29,533 nt of DNA from the NCBI GenBank assembly GCA_002812745.2, contig NCSJ02000454.1, forward strand, positions 1 to 29,533. Reading direction: 5' to 3'. Source of the DNA: Scytalidium lignicola (lineage: Eukaryota > Ascomycota > Leotiomycetes). This document shows positions 1 to 10,461 of the stretch, one piece after another. The stretch's first letter is position 1, and each line of letters opens with the position of its first letter. The notes beneath the pieces were generated by a model that saw nothing but the letters and a program-made list of their open reading frames with translations, was not told the origin of the DNA and did no database searches. The translations under genes were made by a program, and so were the position numbers.

Positions 1-147
1 CGAGGCCATCCACGTGATCAATTTTAGCTCCTCAAATATCACAATTTGCAATTTGGGCCCAAAACGCTCAAATCCGTAGAGTTTTCTGAAACGCATGCTA
101 ATTGCCTATTTAGGAATAGCTTATCCCGTGATCTTTCCTTCGAATTG

Positions 148-1588
148 CTACTCCTCCACCTCCACGTGACGCTCCGCTGGCCCTCCGGGGGCCATTGCCA
201 TGGGGGCCGACCTTTCTAGGCTTCCTGAACTCCCTGAACTCCTTGAAATCCTTGAAATCTGTATATGTTGAGCTTTACGTCGCTGTATATCGGCAAGCCT
301 CCATCTCTGAGTATTAGTCTCCTTTGCCTTAAACCTGCTATAATCAAACGATTCCTCAAACAGCAACCTATCCAACGTTTTGACCCTTGAAACAGCTACA
401 TATGACAGACCTGGCGCAAAATCCTTATCCACCAGATTTAATACAGCCTTCTCAACCGTTATTCCTTGTGATTTGTATATAGTTATAACGTAAGCAACTG
501 TTAAAGGGAATTGTACGCGTTGACAGACTGTAGAACCATGGACAAACTCCTTGGTAGACCTGAATATTAGTACTGAATTACCTTTTAAGAATAGCCCTGA
601 ATAGTTGTCAAACTCTACCAATATCACAAACAGTGGCTCTTTTCAGAAATCCACTGTAATTGCAATCCATTGAATATCTCGAACTATGCTAATTGCACCA
701 TTCACCAGGCTATTCTCCGTCCACAAGTTCTCCGTAAGCATAACTCTTGCTTTAATACACAATAATAACTCATTATGTAAGTTCCCAGCTTCGTCAGAAG
801 TAAGTTTTGATGTAGTTAAAGGCTTATTAGTCGTATAAATCAGCAAGGTAAGTACTCGAAGATCTTGTAACTTTTGTCTATTAAATTGAAATATATTAGC
901 CTTTTTACCATATATTCAAAGGGCATTACTAAAGGAATTAACTTCTCTAATTCTTAACTGGTGTTGAACATGTGAAATTAACATCTTCCAATGTGATATT
1001 GACATTGAGGAGTGTTGAAGACCTTCAAGAGCATCTCGAAAGTTCTGTTGCTTTATTAAATTACCTTGTTAACGTATAATCACGTTTAATTCAATAGTTT
1101 GATTAAAAGCTTGATATGCAGTTTGACCTTGAATATCTTCTACCGAAGATGTAACAGCTAATTCAGCAAAAAGAGGCTTGTTACCAACAGGAGGAAGCTG
1201 GAAAAAGTCTCCAAAAAGTATGATATTCAAACCTCCAAAGTTAATTGTCAATTGTTGAGGAAAGATCTAGTGATATTGTTGATCTAAAAAAGACAGTTGT
1301 TATAGGCTAACTATAGATTTCTTGTTAATTATAAGATACTTACAAAACCTAAGATAACTTTGTACAGTTGTAAGAGTTGAATTTGACAGTAAAGTGAACT
1401 TTTCTTTTTTTTATTGGCAATTGAAATAAGGAATGTATGGTTTTTCCAGATATCCCATGAGTAGTAACATTTGTAAGAGTTGCTCTGAATATTAGATTTG
1501 GTTGTCCATGAGTAGTAGCCAATTCCTGGAGTTTACTTGAAAGAAGCCAAATAATGTAAGACTTGCCAGTTCTAGCTTTCTCATTCAC
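148..1588 (-). pseudogene. Pif1-like helicase domain of the Helitron, broken
   Basis: This is the C-terminal helicase of the Helitron protein, which would unwind DNA during rolling-circle transposition. The Walker A region at 1588-1349 reads NEKARTGKSYII where NG.AGTGKS is expected, so glycines have become E and R. The Walker B region at 1251-1069 retains GDFFQLPPVG. From 1251 to 148 the frame is continuous: a region resembling the FR.AL..L segment, then LLLCIKARVMLTENLW, then ITIYKSQGIT (His of the usual HKSQG is Tyr), then GLSYVAVSRVKTL. In-frame stops occur at 1069 and 643, and at least one more lies between them. A frame change separates 1349 from 1251. The domain assignment is secure from motif order; the protein is certainly dead. 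Confidence 0.9.
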
Positions 1589-2089
1589 TTGTAAAAGTAA
1601 CTATAAAGGCTGTGGTTTAATGATATTCAAGGTATTCTGATAGTGATCAACAACCAATTCAAAGATCTGACGTTGTTTATCTTGAAGTGTATTAAAAAGA
1701 CGTTAAGAAGCTTGATTTACCGTTATTTTGGCTAGATTAGCTTGTATTTGGCCAATCTACTAGTTTCCATCCAAAGATAGGTTAGTAATGTGTGTAGACT
1801 AATCATATTGATTAATATTATGAAATCCAAGTTGTTCAAAGTATATTAACCTGTTACCTAAGTTGTTTAGAAGCTGCCTTGTTATTACTTGCTATGTAAC
1901 TTGTAATTCTTCTTCTGTAGTTACTGAATTAGCTAGAGTTTCGAATTTGTCTTCGTCAAGCTGTTTAAATGTGTTATTCAAGTTATCTAACTCATGATTA
2001 TGGTGGTTTTGAACACAATCTTGATAAACTTCTTTCCAACTGTTAAATTGACCTTTTAAGCTTTTAATTAATCGAAAAGGATAGTAGAG

Positions 2090-3800
2090 AACTATTTTAA
2101 CATGACAGAAGTCTTTGAGTTAATCTTCAATTATTTTGTAAAGTGGAAAGTAATTCAAAAGCTATGCTTTTGCTCTAAGCCTTCTTTTGTAAGTATTATA
2201 GTTGTAATTGTGTAAGTAATCGATATACATAAGATTTTCTACATTTTCAAAGTGATTAATATACTTCTTTAATAATGACTTACTGTTAATTACTTCTTCA
2301 TCTTCAATAACGATAAAAACTGATTAGTCTTCAAAAGGCTAATAGTCTATAATTATTACTGTTCTTGATTGATTGATTAAAGGAAGGTTTAATAAAAGAT
2401 AGCAAACCTCTTAAGTACTTCAATCTTGTTCACTTACTAACTTGTTTATAAGCTTAGAAACCAAAGATAACAGTAGTTCAGTACTGTTAACCTGTGGAAG
2501 GCATTGTTTTAAGAGATCAGTATACAAAGTAGACTTCTTCTCCTCCTTTAAAGTATACTTAACTATGTAATTCACAACAACTTGTGTTGTTGTACAAGGA
2601 GTTATATTTGTATTTGCTAACCAACTAAGAGTAATCAACTGGTTATATGCATTTAATCGAGAATAGTCTTGTTTTAGGGCAAACATGTAGTGTTTTGGGT
2701 TTTGAGACCTGTTAACAGTTAGCCTTGGTTATGACGCTTTTAGGAAGTAGAATTTGCAGGCTTGAACCCTTGAATCTTTAATCTTTCGAAGATAGTAAGA
2801 GTTTGAGCAAGTGTGTATTTGGAATTGATTTAAGCAAGTTGTAAGGTGATCATTAGTATTAGCCTGCTAAATAGGTGGTAAAGACATAGGAGATATCTCA
2901 TCTGGTCTACGCTCTGGATTAGGGTGTATAGTATTAATATATACACCTCAAAATTGTGCAAACTTTTCTCGAACAGCTTTAGTTAAAGGCTCTTCAGGAG
3001 GGTTTCCTTCAAGCTATACAAACCTATGGTTATGAGTTGAGCCATGATCTTGCCATTCATATCGGTTCTACTAATCTTGTATGTTAAATTTAAGGGCTAA
3101 AACCTTATTCATGAAAACGGTAAATCGACGATAGAAGTGAAAAGCAGTAATATAAGGATTATCCCTTAAATTATCCCTAGAAAGCTTAATTCGTTCAGCA
3201 GGAGTAACTGTACACTATTTCTTGTACTTTGGCATATGCTTGTGAAGAGAATCCTAGTGGTAATCAGCTGTTGAAAAGGTAAGAAACAGGCTAGGTCTCT
3301 TTAAATGACAAAGATAGTTGTTAAGCTTAAATCTCTTGTTATTCCAGAATAGCTGTGTACCTCGAAGGTTGCTAACAAACCAAAAGATGGAGTTTAGAAG
3401 TGATTAAGCTTCTAGAGAGTTAACATCTGTAAAAGCTGTTAGTAAATCTTCGATCTGAATGTTTGAAATGCTAGGGTTTTGAGCTTGTTCTACTTCTTAA
3501 GCTTGTTCTACTTCTTCAGGGTCTTCTAAATCAATACTTTGAGATATTAGTATAAAGTGGTTCTTCTAAATGTAATAATTACTTCGAGTCCTAATTTGCA
3601 TACACATAAGGGTGTTAAAAATTACATATTGAAAACATGGATAACAAGTAAACTAGCTGTCTTTATATTTGATTAGGTGTTTGATATATGTAGTATAATC
3701 TACAGACCTAATACAAGGAGTTAAAAACTCTGCCTTTCTTGTAGGAAATAAGGTAGGAAAGGCTAAACTTAACAATGGCTGATTCTTGTTGAACTCTGAC
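2090..3800 (-). pseudogene. Helitron-like N (Rep) domain, broken by in-frame stops
   Basis: Translation on the minus strand gives, in order, FNKNQPLLSLAFPTLFPTRK near 3780, FLTFSTADYH*DSLHKHMP near 3270, RDNPYITAFHFYRRFTVFM near 3150, RYEWQDHGSTHNH near 3050, then TNITPCTTTQVVVNYIVKYT near 2590. This is the conserved order of the fungal Helitron-like N domain, which contains the rolling-circle replication initiator. All pieces share one frame. Stops fall at positions normally occupied by Trp: after ADYH, after IQD (two in a row), after HNHRFV, after KFAQF and after SEQD at 2420. Codons seen are TAG and TGA where TGG is expected. The catalytic tyrosines of Rep could not be placed with confidence. 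Confidence 0.88.
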
Positions 3801-5030
3801 AGTGGAGTAAGCCTAAAAGAAGGTATAGTTAAATGTGTAGCATGTTCATGAATGTTTATTTAAAGTTGTTCAAGCTCATCTTCTTCTATAATCAAGTCAG
3901 GAACAGTTGAAGTAACAAGCTCGAATTCCTCTTCCTCATTTTGTTGTTCATCACCTAAAGCTCTTGAATGCTGTTCAGAGTGTTATTCAGGGTTCTTAAC
4001 AATGATTTCATAGCTTAGAACACTATCCATAACATTCCCATCTTGTGGAAGCTCAGTTAACACTTGTATGTCAACTTTAATATCTTGATATCCAGGATAG
4101 TATTGTTTTAAGTATTCAAGCCATATTCGAACTGGCTCTCAACGTACACAAAAGTTTCGAATGAATTGACGGCTTAGATTGGTATTCTCAATTGTATTAC
4201 TAGGCTGGAGAATGATAATATCTAAGTCTGAAGGGAGTACTGAAAGCTTATTGTAAACCTTCCTTGTATTCCTCAAAAAGTTGATGATATGCCCGGTATA
4301 TTTATATTGTTGACCATGGACCTGGCAAACCTCTACATGGACGTGAACTCTAGTAATTAACATCTCCTCAACCTGTGTTAACTGTAGCAAATCGATAGGA
4401 AACTCTCCTGGGTTTAAATGATTCTCTGTGCTCATGAGATTAGGCTCATCTTCACACTTTGAACTGTCTTTTCTTTTATACTTTATATACTGATTATCTT
4501 GTATATTCATGTGAAATTATCTTTCTTGGCAAATATTACATGTTTTGAGTATATCTTTCTCTAATTCTGCATGAAAGTCTTGTACTAATTGTCAATCATC
4601 TTCTGAAACAGCATGTTGTTCGTTTTGTGGTATTATTTCAGGTATAACCACCAGAATGGGCATTGTCGAAGAAACAGAAGGTATATGAGTTGAAGATGGT
4701 ATAGTTGAGCCTAGAATTACTGTTTCTAGCTGTGATTGGGGAGTAATAACTGGGCAGGATTCTAAAACAGGAATATTGTTAGCTGAAGAAGTTACTGAAG
4801 AAGGAGGAGGTTCAGGTATATTTCGAGCTACCAAAGCATTCAAGGAAGGGGTAATTGAGTGCTCAATACGCTGGCGATCTTCATATCGATGGCGTCTTCG
4901 AATTGCTACTTGTTCACGACATGCTTGAGCTATAATAAGGTCATCTTGACTATTCTGGCCATGAGGAAGGAAGGTTAAAGCTTCTTGTTGATCTTTTTGC
5001 TGACGTTCAGGTTCAGGAGGTTTAGTAGGG
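3800..5030 (-). pseudogene. N-terminal part of Helitron transposase, broken
   Basis: The 4843-4592 and 4510-4139 stretches are in the same frame as the Rep domain downstream. The first is rich in Pro, Ser and Ile and probably a linker. The second contains a motif set common upstream of the Rep domain in fungal Helitrons: LMSTENHLNPGEFPIDLLQL, followed by TQVEEMLITRVHVHVEV and GQQYKYTGHIINF. Between them is CNICQER*FHM, in which the TAA at 4517-4519 replaces an expected Trp. Above 4843 the frame remains readable to about 5030 (PPEPERQQKDQQEAL, RRRHRYEDRQRIEHS), resembling the basic Arg/Gln-rich start of these proteins. No start codon can be assigned. Confidence 0.75.
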
Positions 5031-5040
5031 TTCTAATTTT

Positions 5041-5400
5041 CCTGATTTTTCTGGCAGGAACCTTTGGGTTTATGTTTTATCTAATTTTAAAAAAGNTGGG
5101 TTTTATTAGGGAGTTTAAATTTGAGATTTCCCTCTTTTTTTTTATTTCTTTTAGGGGGAGGGTCTTATTTTGAGATCNTTTTTTCATGGTTGTATTGAAA
5201 AAAATCTCAATGCTCTCTCTCTAAGCAACTGATATCCATACCTGAATNAAAAAAGAAATGAAAAGTTTATAAAACTTATCCAAAAACGNAAAACTCCATG
5301 TTCATATATGTCTAGACAAAGGATACAAAAGAAAAAAAAAAACATACACCTAAAATCATNAAAAAACATAAACCAATACCTAAAGATATCCCGTCCGCCC
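5041..5400. other. Low-quality junction between Helitron relic and GH3 gene
   Basis: No gene is seen. The stretch is rich in T and A homopolymers and contains five single Ns at 5096, 5178, 5248, 5289 and 5360, nearly all next to a homopolymer run. Short open frames here are shadows across poly-T/A. It includes the presumed 3' untranslated region of the GH3 gene (transcribed leftwards from 5401) and perhaps the edge of the Helitron. The N pattern suggests unreliable assembly. Confidence 0.7.
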
Positions 5401-8290
5401 TTATACACCACTCCACCACCTCGTCTCCCCAACCTCAAAGCTCCCCTTAAGCGGTGTATGCGCACTACTCTCCCCAACCAGCACATCAAACGTATCCCTC
5501 TCGCAGATCCACATCTCCCTCGCCTCATCCCAGAAACTCGTCGCATACCTGACATCGATCCCCGGAACCGCCACCGTCCGCTTCTCTCCAGCCTTAAGAT
5601 ACACCTTCACAAACCCCTTGAGTTCCTTCATCGGTCTCTTCACCGACGGAGCGCGCTGCGAGATATAAACCTGTACAACCTCGGCACCATCGCGGGAGCC
5701 GGTGTTTTCCACGTCAAGAGTTACGTTTAATTTCCCAGACTCAGACCCAGCATCAACACTGACGCTGAGATTCGACATCTGGAATCGCGTATACGACAGT
5801 CCGTGGCCGAACGGGAATAACGTCGCGCGCTTCGTGGCTTCGTAGAAGCGGTATCCGACGTAGACGTCCTCGCCGTAGAGCACCCTGCCGCGCTCAGAGC
5901 GGTAGTTGAGGAAGGCTGGGTTGTCTTCGACTTGGATCGGGAATGAGAGCGTGAGTTTTCCTGACGGGTTGATGGTGCCGTAGAGCGCGTCTGCGATGGC
6001 GTTGCCGGTCTCGTTGCCGCCGTACCAGGCGTGTAGGAGGCCGGCGACTTGGGAGGCCCAGGGCATGGAGACGGGGGTGCCGGATTGCACGACGACGACG
6101 GTGTTGGGGTTTGCGGCGGCNGACGGCGGAGACTAAGGTGTCTGTTAGACCGGGGAGGGACATGTGTTGTCTGTCGTGGCCTTCTTGTTCCCAGTCTTGC
6201 TATAGATGGTGTTAGTCTTAGGAGGAATATATATAAAAAACAGGAGGGAGCTCACGTTCAACCCAACACAAAGCACAACCTGATCAACCTCCTTGGCCAA
6301 CTGCACTGCTCTCTCAATCTCCTCCTGTGCATCAATCACCCTCGCGCCTCCAATCCGAATCCCTCCACCACCAAACGACACCACCCCATCGGCATCCGTA
6401 AGCTTCGACGTCACGCCGCTCGCAAACTCCACCTTAACCTTATACCTCCTCCCCTTCTCCAGCCTCTTCACCCCGGTCTCCTCCACCGTGCCCACATTGA
6501 AGAAGCTCCCTCCACTCCTCTGCACGCTCTCGTTATCAATCAACATCTCCTCATCCAGATACAACTTCCCCGTCCCAAACACCGTTAACCCGAATTCATA
6601 CTCCCCGTCTTCCTCAGCCGTGAAATACCCTTCCACTTCAGCCCAATACAAGTCCTCCGTGAGTTTCGGGTGGTAGTAGTCTACTAGGTACATGTACGTG
6701 TCCGAAAGATGGAGTTCATCGACGGGAGCTCTGTCGGGCACGGTGGCAGGGTCCGTGAAGGCCTTGAAGGTTACGCCCACTTTGCCGTCTGCTGTGCGTA
6801 GGTTGGGACCGAGGAGGGGGAGCATTAGGTGGGAGTAGCAGCCAACGGAGTATTTTACGTTAGATGGCGTGGCTTTGGAGGAGATGCCGTCGAAGGGGGT
6901 TACGGTGTAGTAGGGGAGGAGGGAGGCGGAGCCGCCGCCGCAGTAGGCGGCCATTTTGGCGTTGGGACCTATGATGGCGACCTGGTATTTTTGGTGTGAT
7001 TAGTAAAAGTTGTATGTATATATTGATAGTTGAAAGAAAATATATGTCTCTGACCATGTTTGACTTACAGTTTTCGATGCATCTAATGGAAGAACATTCC
7101 TCTCGTTCTTCAGCAGCACAATTGACTCGCCGGCAATCTTTCGTAATAGAGCAGCTGTCTCGGGGACATCTCTCGATCCTTCGGGGGCATTTTGTGGAAC
7201 ACCAGTTTTACCCACTCGGGAGATGAGTTTGAGGATGTTACGAACTCGGTCATCTAGAGTTATCGGAGACAAAGTCTTGGCCATAAGAGAGTGCGTGATG
7301 AGTTGGCCTCGCCATTTGCTCGGACCTGGCATTTCCAGATCCAGGCCGGCTTTCATGGCGGCTACGGTTGAGTAAGTTCCGTACCTGTTGGGTTATAGTA
7401 TTTAGCAAAATGTAGAAGTCTTCTATGAATTTCTTTTGTATAACGGACGGTTGTAATAGAAAAACTGGGAATTTCCAACTTACCAATCACTCATGATTAA
7501 GCCCTCCCATCCCCACTCCCCTCTCAAAATATCCTGCAGGAACTTGGGATTGTCATTAACATGAATCCCATTGACTTTGTTATACGACGTCATGAAAGCA
7601 CCAGGCTGCGCATCTCGCACCGCAATCTGAAAGGGCAGGAGATAAATCTCCCTCAGCGCTCTCTGCGTAATGATCGAATCCACCGCCATCCTCTCATGCT
7701 CCTGATCATTCGCCACAAAATGCTTGATTGTAGCAACAACATGTGTGCTCTGCACGCCCCTCACAATCGCCGCAGCACACATCCCCGCCAGAATCGGATC
7801 TTCCGAGAAGGATTCGAAGCCTCTGCCTCCGAGCGGACTGCGCTGCATGTTCACCGTTGGGCCCAGAAGAACATGGCTGCCCTTCACGATGGCCTCTTCG
7901 CCCATGAGTCGTCCTGCTTCTTCGAGCAGAGGCACGTTCCACGTTGCGGCGAGGGCCGTTCCGCAGGGGAAGCAGGCAGCGGGAGCACCGTTGAAGAAGC
8001 GCGTGCCTCGGACGCCATTGGGGCCATCTGAGAGACGGATGGAAGGGACGCCGAGTCTGGGAATGGATTTTGTGTGCCAGAAGTCGATTCCTTTGTGTTT
8101 TCAATTCATATGTCAGTTTTCTTTTTGTTTCGGTTTTTATTCTGTTTCCTGGAAACAAATAGCTGCGTTGTGACGTACCGGCTAGAAGCTCAATCTTCTC
8201 CTGTATACTGAGTTTTGAGAGGACGGATTCGGGGTCGAAGGCCTGCATGGGCGAGGGCGGGGTTGGTGGACTGCTAGTATCTCTCCCCAT
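5401..8290 (-). CDS. GH3 beta-glucosidase with PA14 domain, five exons
   Basis: Probable beta-glucosidase hydrolysing terminal beta-D-glucosyl residues. Proposed exons: 8290-8179, 8090-7484, 7384-7069, 6981-6256, 6199-5401. All introns are GT..AG. Leaving out the N at 6121, the exons sum to 2559 nt, or 852 residues, close to the fungal PA14-containing GH3 enzymes (about 840). Visible motifs: [13 protein letters not shown] (about 58-70), [12 protein letters not shown] (125-136), [12 protein letters not shown] (160-171), nucleophile Asp239 in [16 protein letters not shown], a PA14 domain within about 410-560 inserted in the C-terminal GH3 domain, then LPFGHGL-like [10 protein letters not shown] and a fibronectin III-like end. 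There is no signal peptide at MGRDTSSPP, so it is probably intracellular, like the bglI-type enzymes. The MQAFDP start at 8248 is an alternative. GC content is clearly higher than in neighbouring genes. Confidence 0.93.
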
Positions 8291-8380
8291 TGCAGCTTCT
8301 CTTCGCTTGTGTGTTGTGTGTATTGTGTATGTAATGTTATGTATGCGTGTATGTATGTATCTTTGCAGACTTATAAACAA
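8291..8380 (-). promoter_or_regulatory. CA-rich leader and TATA-like site of the GH3 gene
   Basis: Directly upstream of the GH3 ATG, the coding strand carries a CA/CATA-rich tract (8307-8361; seen as TG/ATGT repeats on the plus strand). A TTTATAAG sequence lies at 8377-8370, about 80 bases before the start codon. This arrangement fits a TATA-like box followed by a short unstructured 5' leader, but position is the only evidence. Confidence 0.3.
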
Positions 8381-10461
8381 TTATGCACAACAACGTAGAA
8401 ACATACAGATTAAGGTAGGAAAGTCTATTGTAGGAGAGAGCCTTGTCGGAGTAACCTTCTCCAATTGCAAGACAGAGAGATTGAGAGGGAAGGGAGAAAG
8501 CTAAACAGGAACCAAAGAAAGAGAGAGGTAGATAGACCACCTTTCACGGTGGAAAACAGACCACATGTACTCTAGTAACCCTACCTTGAGTCCGCGGCGG
8601 CGTATGATAGTAAACATCGGAACCCACATTGCCCCCCTTCCATGCTTGGTTGTTGTTGCATCGCCGAGTGTCACTCCGTCGGGTACGAGAGAGATCAAGG
8701 TTTGCCTGTTTCCCCTCTCTCTCTCTCCACCACAAGCTCAGATGGCCGGAGAAACCCTGGCCAGCCCTATCCTTATCTGACCGCTGCTGTTACTTTACCA
8801 TACGTTCAACCACCCCTGCGGCCTGTTGGTGACTGCTGGGGAGGTTGGAGGTTGTGGGGATAGCTCGTTGTGGTTAGGGGAGTTGGCTGTGGTTCCTTGC
8901 AGAGTGTTCATTGCGCGCGGAGTGCCGGAGTTGAGAACCAGCGGTGGGATAATTAATTAATAACGAGTAAGGCCATCCGCTTATACCGCCACCTGACTTA
9001 TCGACAATCCTCGTGATGATATGTTTTCAATAGTTTCATTTCGGCTCTGAGATTAATTACATCTTTCTCGTTTGAAATACTGTGGCGACCGTGTGTTCTT
9101 CAAGTCACTGGCCTGTTTTAATTGCCAACCCGGCAGAAGAATCGGTAGATGGCGATGTTAAATGTCGGTGTCGTGTCGCCTACTGCAATGTTACGCACGT
9201 ATTTTCTTTGGAATGGCAGTTCAACTTGTAAATGCAGAAGTATAGCTGCTGTTAATACAATTGGAGATTATTACAATGGGCAATTCTTCCAGCTTCTATT
9301 CTCTGAGAGATGCATAGCCGCTGACAGCGGTTGCTACTCCAGCACGTGGAATATATTAGATGCGGTGTCACGCTCACATATACTCACAGTGCTTCACATG
9401 CAGTCATAATCAAGGTTAAGGAACATTTGACTATATATTAACTCTAATACCACTAGACACCCTCTATGTTTGCAGACAAATTACCTGTTCTGAGGTTTAC
9501 GCGACAGCCTTCGTTTGCTATTGAGTCTACGGTTTTCTCTAAACCTAGGGCTAATTACATCCTGATTAAAAAGAGAATGTGCTTCGAATTTTCTACTTTT
9601 AAAACTATAGAATTCAGGCTTCACTTTACATCGTGTTCATCAACATTTGGAATATTGCAGAGTATCATTATCTTAAAAATATTGGTTTCATTATAAACTA
9701 CTTCTATATTGACACTAGATTATAATCACTAATTGATACCATAGCTAGATTTAATGGTTCTTATATTCTCCCATTATATGAAAGGTTGTATAAGAACGAG
9801 ATTATAATATACCACGAGAGGTGATCTCTGCAAGTGTGATTGGTATGTGTTCACACAACATGGATTCATGAAACTCCCTTCTCAAGTAATAATTTGCAGC
9901 ATAGCAGTAAATTCGATTGCTTGACTGCAATACTTATTATAATTATAGTGCCTTTAGATTGAAACGATTTATTGTTTACACGTTTGTTAAGAAGCATTTG
10001 TAATGATAGAAAGGAAATCTTCGGTTAACAATGATTAAGGAAGGTCTATATGTAATAGCTAACTCTCGAGCTTCGAGTAAAAGTAGTATATCACTGCCAC
10101 CTTAACCGAAGTCTTTTGCATAAGGTTTTATTTTCCATAAAATTGTGCAGGACATGGTAGCCTTTAATTTCTGACGCGTCAATCTGCAGGGCGATAAAGG
10201 GGCATATAAATAAAGGGATTTAACTAATAGGAAGAAGCAACCCCACTTAGTAGCAATCAGACTTAGCTGCTATAGTTGCTACATGAATACGAATGATAGC
10301 TTGCAAATTCATAATGTGAGAGGAGAAATCAGAAACATTGTTCTATTGAAGGTTGCTAAGACCTTTGGAGAAAAATCCGATAATCCGTTAGATTTGCATA
10401 ACCGCTAACAGTAATAAAGCCTAGTTAACAGACTACTATCCCCCATATCTATCATAACCTT
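8381..10461. other. Intergenic region without a supported gene
   Basis: No coding region is supported. The first 500 bases contain purine/pyrimidine-biased tracts: GA-rich at 8470-8530 and a (CT)n run near 8713-8728. GTGGGG and CTGGGG hexamers at 8854-8859 and 8836-8841 would fit the CreA carbon-repression consensus SYGGRG, but such short sites are frequent by chance. From about 9400 the sequence is AT-rich; the short open frames at 9149-9409 and 9466-9696 show no recognisable domain. A 10-bp inverted repeat (CTTCGGTTAA near 10018, TTAACCGAAG near 10103) is within chance expectation. Confidence 0.5.

Larger units (their letters stand above)
1..5040 (-). mobile_element. Degenerate autonomous Helitron (Rep-helicase) relic
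   Basis: Read on the minus strand, this stretch encodes the successive parts of a fungal Helitron transposase. First comes an N-terminal region with a CQER motif and a Cys-poor remnant, then the Helitron-like N (Rep) domain, then a Pif1-type helicase. From 4843 down to 1349 everything recognisable sits in one reading frame, interrupted only by stop codons; a single frame change between 1349 and 1251 precedes the last helicase part. Many stops replace expected tryptophans, for example at 4517-4519, 3254-3256 and 3067-3072. The stretch is visibly more AT-rich than the gene to its right. C-to-T and G-to-A damage without indels is what RIP produces in Pezizomycotina. The element is not functional. 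Its 3' end probably lies left of the window, and I could not identify terminal sequences or a 3' hairpin. The right boundary near 5040 is approximate. Confidence 0.9.

Noticed and set aside
1..147. Helitron 3' terminal hairpin and CTRR end
   Set aside because: No convincing hairpin followed by a CTRR end was found before the window edge; CACGTG at 11-16 alone is not enough.
5308..6588. Several plus-strand open frames over the GH3 gene
   Set aside because: They are antisense shadows of GC-rich GH3 exons, whose motifs and splice sites are clear on the minus strand.
8836..8859. CreA-like SYGGRG sites upstream of GH3
   Set aside because: Two six-base matches about 550 bases from the start are too weak to claim regulation; mentioned only as part of the intergenic note.
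10018..10112. 10-bp inverted repeat CTTCGGTTAA / TTAACCGAAG as possible MITE ends
   Set aside because: The arms are short and do not extend, no target-site duplication was seen, and a few such pairs are expected by chance in 29 kb.
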